Source: Chaetoderma sp. LZ-2023a (lineage: Eukaryota > Mollusca > Caudofoveata > Chaetodermatida > Chaetodermatidae). From it: a stretch of DNA of 64,000 nucleotides. A program made the position numbers and the translations under genes. Below the pieces are notes generated by a model, which saw nothing but the letters and a program-made list of their open reading frames with translations, ran no database searches and was not told where the DNA came from. Of this stretch, positions 58,527 to 64,000 are shown one piece after another (the stretch's first letter is position 1; each line of letters begins with the position of its first letter). The DNA lies in contig CM067374.1 of the NCBI GenBank assembly GCA_034401795.1, positions 134,880,135 to 134,944,134 of the forward strand, given 5' to 3'.

Positions 58527-61500
58527 TCAAGTTCAAGTTCAAGATTATTTATTTTGATATAGAATATACATTTACAGTTTCACAACAGGTAGTCCACCAA
58601 AGGCAGAGCCTATGTGGCGGTGGACCCCTACATATAACATATAACATATAACAACAACAGTATAGGACATGAGAATACTGAATACATACAGTTAACATGT
58701 TATAGTCCTATATATACATATAGTTAACTGTCTCGCTGCCAAGCCTCCGCAGTCTACATTTTCCATGGAGCCTAACTCAGGGTATGCTGAGTACCTCTAA
58801 AACAATTTGACCAAACGTTGTCGGTGGCTAAGCCACAAGCAACTTTCCGTCAAATTTTTCTAGAATACTCAGCCAATCCAGAGTCATTGCCAATTGGAGT
58901 TATTGTCCGCTTCCAGCAGTCCAACAGTTAATAGACGTATGACAATTTACATTTTTACAGGGAAAGACATGACAGAGGGATGTGTGCTTATCTTGCTTAA
59001 GTTAATAATTCTATATTACATATTCTTATTATCAATGACAAAGTATTTTTTAGGCTGTGATGGTAGAGTTAGTTGTTTGGTAGTTACCATTATGACAGAT
59101 ATTCTTCTTATTATTAATATTATTATTATTATTTGTTCTGGTGACTGGGTGCAAGTATGAGAATAGCATGCCATGATGGTGTGTGTTTTCCAGAGTCTAG
59201 TAGGTTTCTATAATCTTCTTTTTGATATTCTGCTTAAAGTACTGTAGCTTTATGATGTCTGTGCGTGTGCTTGTGTCTGTATTATTCCATAACTGAATTG
59301 CTTTGTATGAGGGTTTTTGTTGTGCTGCTTTTGTTTGGTGGTGTGTTGAATGGAGGTTATCTCTTGTTCTTGTGTTGTGAGGATGCAATTGTGTATTGAG
59401 CATAAAAATGTTAGATAAGGATGAGGGTAAGTTGCCATTGTGGAAGTCCCTTAAGATTGTGTATAGTTGGAGCCCTCCTATGTCCTCAAGTTTTAAGACC
59501 TTTTCTGATTTAAAGATATCCTGGCCACCTGCTGTTTGTGAAAATAGTTTAATAGATTGCTTTTGCAGAGATTTTAGTTTTTTTAGTCTAGCTTGAGATG
59601 TATTAGTCCAGATAGCATTGCAGTAGGTGATGTGAGGAAGTATCATTGTGCAGTACAGGGTTTTAATAATATTAGGTGTTAGATAGGGTTTCAGTCTGCG
59701 AATGATGCCAATGCTTTTTGCTACCCTGGTAGTAATAATTTCAATATGCTTCTCCCATGTTAAATTTTTGTCCAGATATACTCCTAAAAACTTAGCATAT
59801 TGTGCTTCTTGAATTATCTGGTTGTCGATATAGAGGTTTGGGAGAGCTATTTCTTTTAGTTTCTTAGATTTTGTGAATAGTATATAATTAGTTTTTGATA
59901 CATTTAAGGACAATTTGTTTACTTTAAACCAGTCTATTAATTTTGCCATTTCATTATTGACATTTTTGTATAGAATTTCTATATCCTTGTGGCTGCAGAA
60001 AGCATTTGTGTCATCTGCAAAAAGTATTAGTGAGAGATGTTTGCAGACTTTGGGTATGTCATTCATATATAGGAGAAACAGCAGGGGCCCAAGAACTGAA
60101 CCTTGGGGAACACCACAAACTATATTTTTGTATTCAGAGATAGCCCCATTGAATTGTACACACTGTTCCCTGTTTGACAGGTAACTCTGTATCCAGTTCA
60201 ATGCAGTACCTCTTATTCCATAGTATGCAAGCTTTTGCAGTAAAATTGTATGATCAATTGTATCGAAGGCTTTGGAAAGATCCAAGAATACACCTAGCGT
60301 ATGTTCATTATTCTCAAGGGAGGTTGATAATTTTTCTATCATATCCACAATTGCAAGCATAGTAGAGTGTTTTTCTCTGAAACCATATTGAGAAGGATAT
60401 ATGATTGAGTTTTTGTTTAGATATTTAGTAATTCTACTAAAATACAGCTTTTCTAAGAGTTTTGAGAAAAGTGGAAGTACCGAGACTGGCCGATAATTAG
60501 TAAAGTCAGATACATCTTTAGCTTTGTATATGGGTGTCACACGTGCAACCTTTAATCTTGATGGAAATACTCCCTGTGTAAGTGAGAGATTACAGATGTG
60601 GTCCAATGGTGTTAGTATTTCTGTTACACAGTGTTTAAAAATTTTCCATTTGAAATTATCGATTCCAGCACTTTTAGCTGTGTTAATTTGCATTAGTATT
60701 TTGTAGATTTCGTGAGTATCTGTTGGATTTAGGAAAATAGAGTGTTGATAACTACCTGTTAGAAAGTCCGTTATATGTATGTTCGAGCTGAGTTGAATTT
60801 TTTGTGATAAATTAGGACCAATGTTAGTAAAATACTCATTAAATTTGTCTGCTATTTCTTTTTTGTCGTTAATGACTCTATTATTATAAATAAACCGTGA
60901 TGCTTCAGTATTGGTTTTTTTCTTATTTAGTAATGATTTAATCAGTTTCCATGTTTCCTTTATATTATCTTTTTGTTCATCAAATTTATTATGAAAATAA
61001 TGTATTTTTGCTGTCCTAATTATCTGATTTAGCCTGTTTCTATATTTCTTGAACTGTGAGTCATTATACTTTGTCGGATATTTAATAAAATTCAGATATA
61101 ACTTGTTTTTCTTGTGACAGGCAGCTATCACTCCTCTTGTAATCCATGGTTTAGTAGGATTTTGTTTAAATTTCTTAATATTTTTAAGTGGAAAGGCAGA
61201 TTCATAGATGTTAGAGCATATAGTGTGGAAGGTGTTGTAGGCATCTTCACATGACTGGGATTCAATTACCTGGTTCCAGTTTATGTTAGCCATATTGTTT
61301 TTGAACATTTCTATATTTTCCTTTTTGAAGTCTCTACAAGTTACTGTTTCTTTTACAAATGATTTTCCTTTTTTGTTTTCTTTTTCTATATAGAAAATAG
61401 GTAAATGGTCTGAAATATCTACAACAAAGATACCTGTTTGATTCTTGCCACTTACAGCATTATTCGAGATGATGTTGTCAATAACAGTAGCCGAGCATTC

Positions 61501-61540
61501 TGTAATTCTTGTTGGTTTCGTTATAAATGGAATTTAGAGG
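58527..61540 (-). mobile_element. 5'-truncated CR1/L2-like LINE
   Basis: The 3' end on the minus strand is aataaataatcttgaacttgaacttgaac (58527-58556), the (TTGAAC)n type of tail common in CR1/L2-group LINEs. The coding part starts within the endonuclease at about 61533. The sequence beyond 61540 is unrelated, so the element is 5' truncated. No target duplication could be confirmed. Confidence 0.8.
59197..61533 (-). CDS. CR1/L2-like LINE endonuclease end plus complete RT, open frame
   Basis: A single open frame of 779 codons (first ATG at 61308, 703 codons). The N-terminal part holds the endonuclease end: KPTRITECSATVIDNIISNN and DISDHLPIF with the catalytic His. RT blocks: NTAKSAGIDNFKWKIFK, NYRPVSVLPLFSKLLEK, FLDLSKAFDTIDH (catalytic Asp), GVPQGSVLGPLLFLLYMNDI and FADDTNAF (60010-60021). 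A thumb region with AKFLGVYLDKNLTWEKHI follows. No lesion is visible, which marks it as one of the youngest insertions in the window, though truncation leaves it without a full endonuclease. Confidence 0.92.
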   Translation of the reverse strand: MPFITKPTRITECSATVIDNIISNNAVSGKNQTGIFVVDISDHLPIFYIEKENKKGKSFVKETVTCRDFKKENIEMFKNNMANINWNQVIESQSCEDAYNTFHTICSNIYESAFPLKNIKKFKQNPTKPWITRGVIAACHKKNKLYLNFIKYPTKYNDSQFKKYRNRLNQIIRTAKIHYFHNKFDEQKDNIKETWKLIKSLLNKKKTNTEASRFIYNNRVINDKKEIADKFNEYFTNIGPNLSQKIQLSSNIHITDFLTGSYQHSIFLNPTDTHEIYKILMQINTAKSAGIDNFKWKIFKHCVTEILTPLDHICNLSLTQGVFPSRLKVARVTPIYKAKDVSDFTNYRPVSVLPLFSKLLEKLYFSRITKYLNKNSIIYPSQYGFREKHSTMLAIVDMIEKLSTSLENNEHTLGVFLDLSKAFDTIDHTILLQKLAYYGIRGTALNWIQSYLSNREQCVQFNGAISEYKNIVCGVPQGSVLGPLLFLLYMNDIPKVCKHLSLILFADDTNAFCSHKDIEILYKNVNNEMAKLIDWFKVNKLSLNVSKTNYILFTKSKKLKEIALPNLYIDNQIIQEAQYAKFLGVYLDKNLTWEKHIEIITTRVAKSIGIIRRLKPYLTPNIIKTLYCTMILPHITYCNAIWTNTSQARLKKLKSLQKQSIKLFSQTAGGQDIFKSEKVLKLEDIGGLQLYTILRDFHNGNLPSSLSNIFMLNTQLHPHNTRTRDNLHSTHHQTKAAQQKPSYKAIQLWNNTDTSTRTDIIKLQYFKQNIKKKIIETY

Positions 61541-61603
61541 AGTCTTCCTGTGGATAACAGCCATTTCTTAACCGATTTTGAAATGTTTTACATATTTGGA
61601 AAG

Positions 61604-61644
61604 CCCGCCGAATTCTGGTTTTGATTGATACCAGATTCGGCGGG
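61604..61644. repeat. Near-perfect inverted repeat (15-16-bp arms)
   Basis: cccgccgaattctggt pairs with accagattcggcggg (one base missing) across a 10-bp loop. It may be the remnant of a MITE or a stem-loop; no partner copy seen. Confidence 0.85.
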
Positions 61645-61905
61645 AATACTTATTTGTAAATAATTTTATTGTACCTTCTCGGTACACTAAAGCACCATCC
61701 TATCTTGGTCGTTAAATACGTGCTCTGTCTATGCAGCTTAAGCGAGCGCACAACCTTTTTACGACGAAAACTCTCTCGTTAGGCTAATATACGCTTATGG
61801 CTCTACCCAGGGGGGCGTGTTCCGGGAACGAATCCAGGACCGGCGGCGCGTACCCAGTTTGGCTGGTACGACTGGCACCTGACCGGTCGATCCGAACTAC
61901 AGTAT
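61645..61905. other. Unassigned sequence with a possible SINE head
   Basis: gggaacgaatcc (about 61817-61828) loosely resembles a polymerase III B box and the block ends in a (TAA)n array like a SINE tail. The A-box spacing is too short to call it. Confidence 0.3.
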
Positions 61906-61906
61906 C

Positions 61907-61970
<64 letters not shown>
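61907..61970. repeat. (TAA)n microsatellite
   Basis: About 21 TAA units. Confidence 0.97.
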
Positions 61971-62814
61971 CGTTATTTATTGAGGTCTTTTTTTCTTTTC
62001 TTTTCTGAGCTGCACGACTATAGAATTTGTGAACACCTACATCTACCACTATCACGTGTCGGCTGGCGGTACGTAAGCACTGACACTAAGCTGTAAAACA
62101 CATAAGATCTACAATACAAGATCAACTTTTCTGATCACAGTCGCAATGTAATATCGAGCCCGCTCAAAGAACAACTGTATTACTTCGCTGAATACGACAA
62201 ACTAATCCAGTATTCCCATGACTAACCATACGTCGCATGCGCAGGATTTCTCGCCTATTCTATTTATATGTTGTTTGTAATGTAATACTCATGCTCAGAA
62301 AGGAAGTTGTATTGGCTGTTTATTTATGTATATGATAATAATCTAAGGAAGTTAGAATTTTACTTCCTCTTTACGTTATGTATGGATGGTATTTCCTCCC
62401 ATAGATATATATGGGAAACACACGAACAGTCAGTAAATATGGCAGGATATCGACTTTGAACATGCATGTTCTTTCACCGCGCCAAAAAACCCTGCGTGTC
62501 AGAAAGCATGGAGATCTAAGATTCCGAATCGGTATAGACAATATTGTTGTGATAATCCCTGTTACTTACCCTAAATGCTCTATTAAACACCCAGCACCCA
62601 ATAAGCGCCTCGTCTCTATTAAGCGCCACCCACCCCCTAACAGAGCCTTTTTTGTAAAGCGACCATCGCAAATAAACGTCCCCTTGCTATTATGCGCCCT
62701 CCACCCCACGCCCCAAAACCCACCCCTCACCAGCACAAGCACCAAGACGATGTAGAAAATAATTTCTCATCTATCCATCATAAAGCCAACATTACACGAT
62801 GTGATTTGCATACG
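61971..62814. other. Unassigned sequence
   Basis: No gene recognised. The stretch 62580-62740 has repeated 'aagcgccacccacccc'-type C-rich words. Confidence 0.45.

Positions 62815-64000
<1,186 letters not shown>

Noticed and set aside
61798..61830. tRNA or tRNA-derived SINE head
   Set aside because: A B-box-like word is present, but the A-box candidate is only about 20 bp away and no cloverleaf can be drawn.

Overview
This window reads as intergenic, repeat-dominated DNA from a eukaryote, most likely a bivalve mollusc. There are no operons, ribosome-binding sites or prokaryotic genes. Almost every coding signal belongs to a mobile element: a Ty3/gypsy relic, a Polinton/adintovirus-like element, several LINEs, SINEs, a TIR transposon with an XPG-like nuclease and a hAT-like MITE. 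The rest is AT-rich sequence and long microsatellites. The bivalve guess rests on dispersed repeats with a GGCC-hairpin head and 'AGCTCAC' ends (26.86 kb and 43.65-45.07 kb), which I remember from bivalve genomes. I recognise no host protein-coding gene.

Layout. 0-9 kb holds minisatellites, a hAT-like MITE (1011-1411), a dead Ty3/gypsy element (1790-5444 plus 3' LTR-like DNA), a SINE with a 321-bp tandem duplication (6.03-6.72 kb) and a 400-bp GTCN microsatellite. About 8.96-24.4 kb is the centrepiece: a decayed Polinton/Maverick (adintovirus-like) element. It has 168-bp promoter repeats and a TATA box, a left arm of small genes with one still-open ORF (10485-11018), and minus-strand remains of a pVI-like protein, a penton-like minor capsid protein, a small membrane protein, an integrase C-terminus and a packaging-ATPase P-loop. 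A protein-primed family B DNA polymerase lies on the plus strand (20.9-24.35 kb). The major capsid gene is not visible. A 3.35-kb TIR transposon (15097-18442, Academ-like, XPG-type nuclease) sits inside.

24.4-34.4 kb holds a minus-strand gag-like fragment with a 21-bp coiled-coil repeat, short bivalve-type repeats, (TA)n arrays and a 2-kb 'CCCACCCAGAACC'-type minisatellite. At 34.8-39.06 kb is a nearly intact LINE with only one stop and one slip in an A7 run. At 40.0-41.33 kb is a 5'-truncated RNase H-bearing LINE with a perfect 14-bp target-site duplication. At 43.65-45.07 kb is a seven-unit, 155-bp repeat array with palindromic ends.

46.7-58.2 kb is a Tx1-like LINE on the minus strand. It is split, in frame, by a 6.5-kb insertion (49490-56024) carrying a second LINE plus a 5'-truncated third copy on the plus strand. 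Its ORF1 is separately broken by a 70-bp retroposed tail flanked by 8-bp duplications; that tail resembles the SINE at 6.03 kb and the 3' end of the LINE at 41.3 kb. At 58.53-61.53 kb is a 5'-truncated CR1/L2-like LINE with an open 779-codon frame. The window ends with a compound trinucleotide microsatellite (62.8-63.1 kb) and unassigned sequence.

The story is one of layered insertions, several datable relative to each other from the sequence alone. Family assignments come from recognising motifs by eye; no database search was run.
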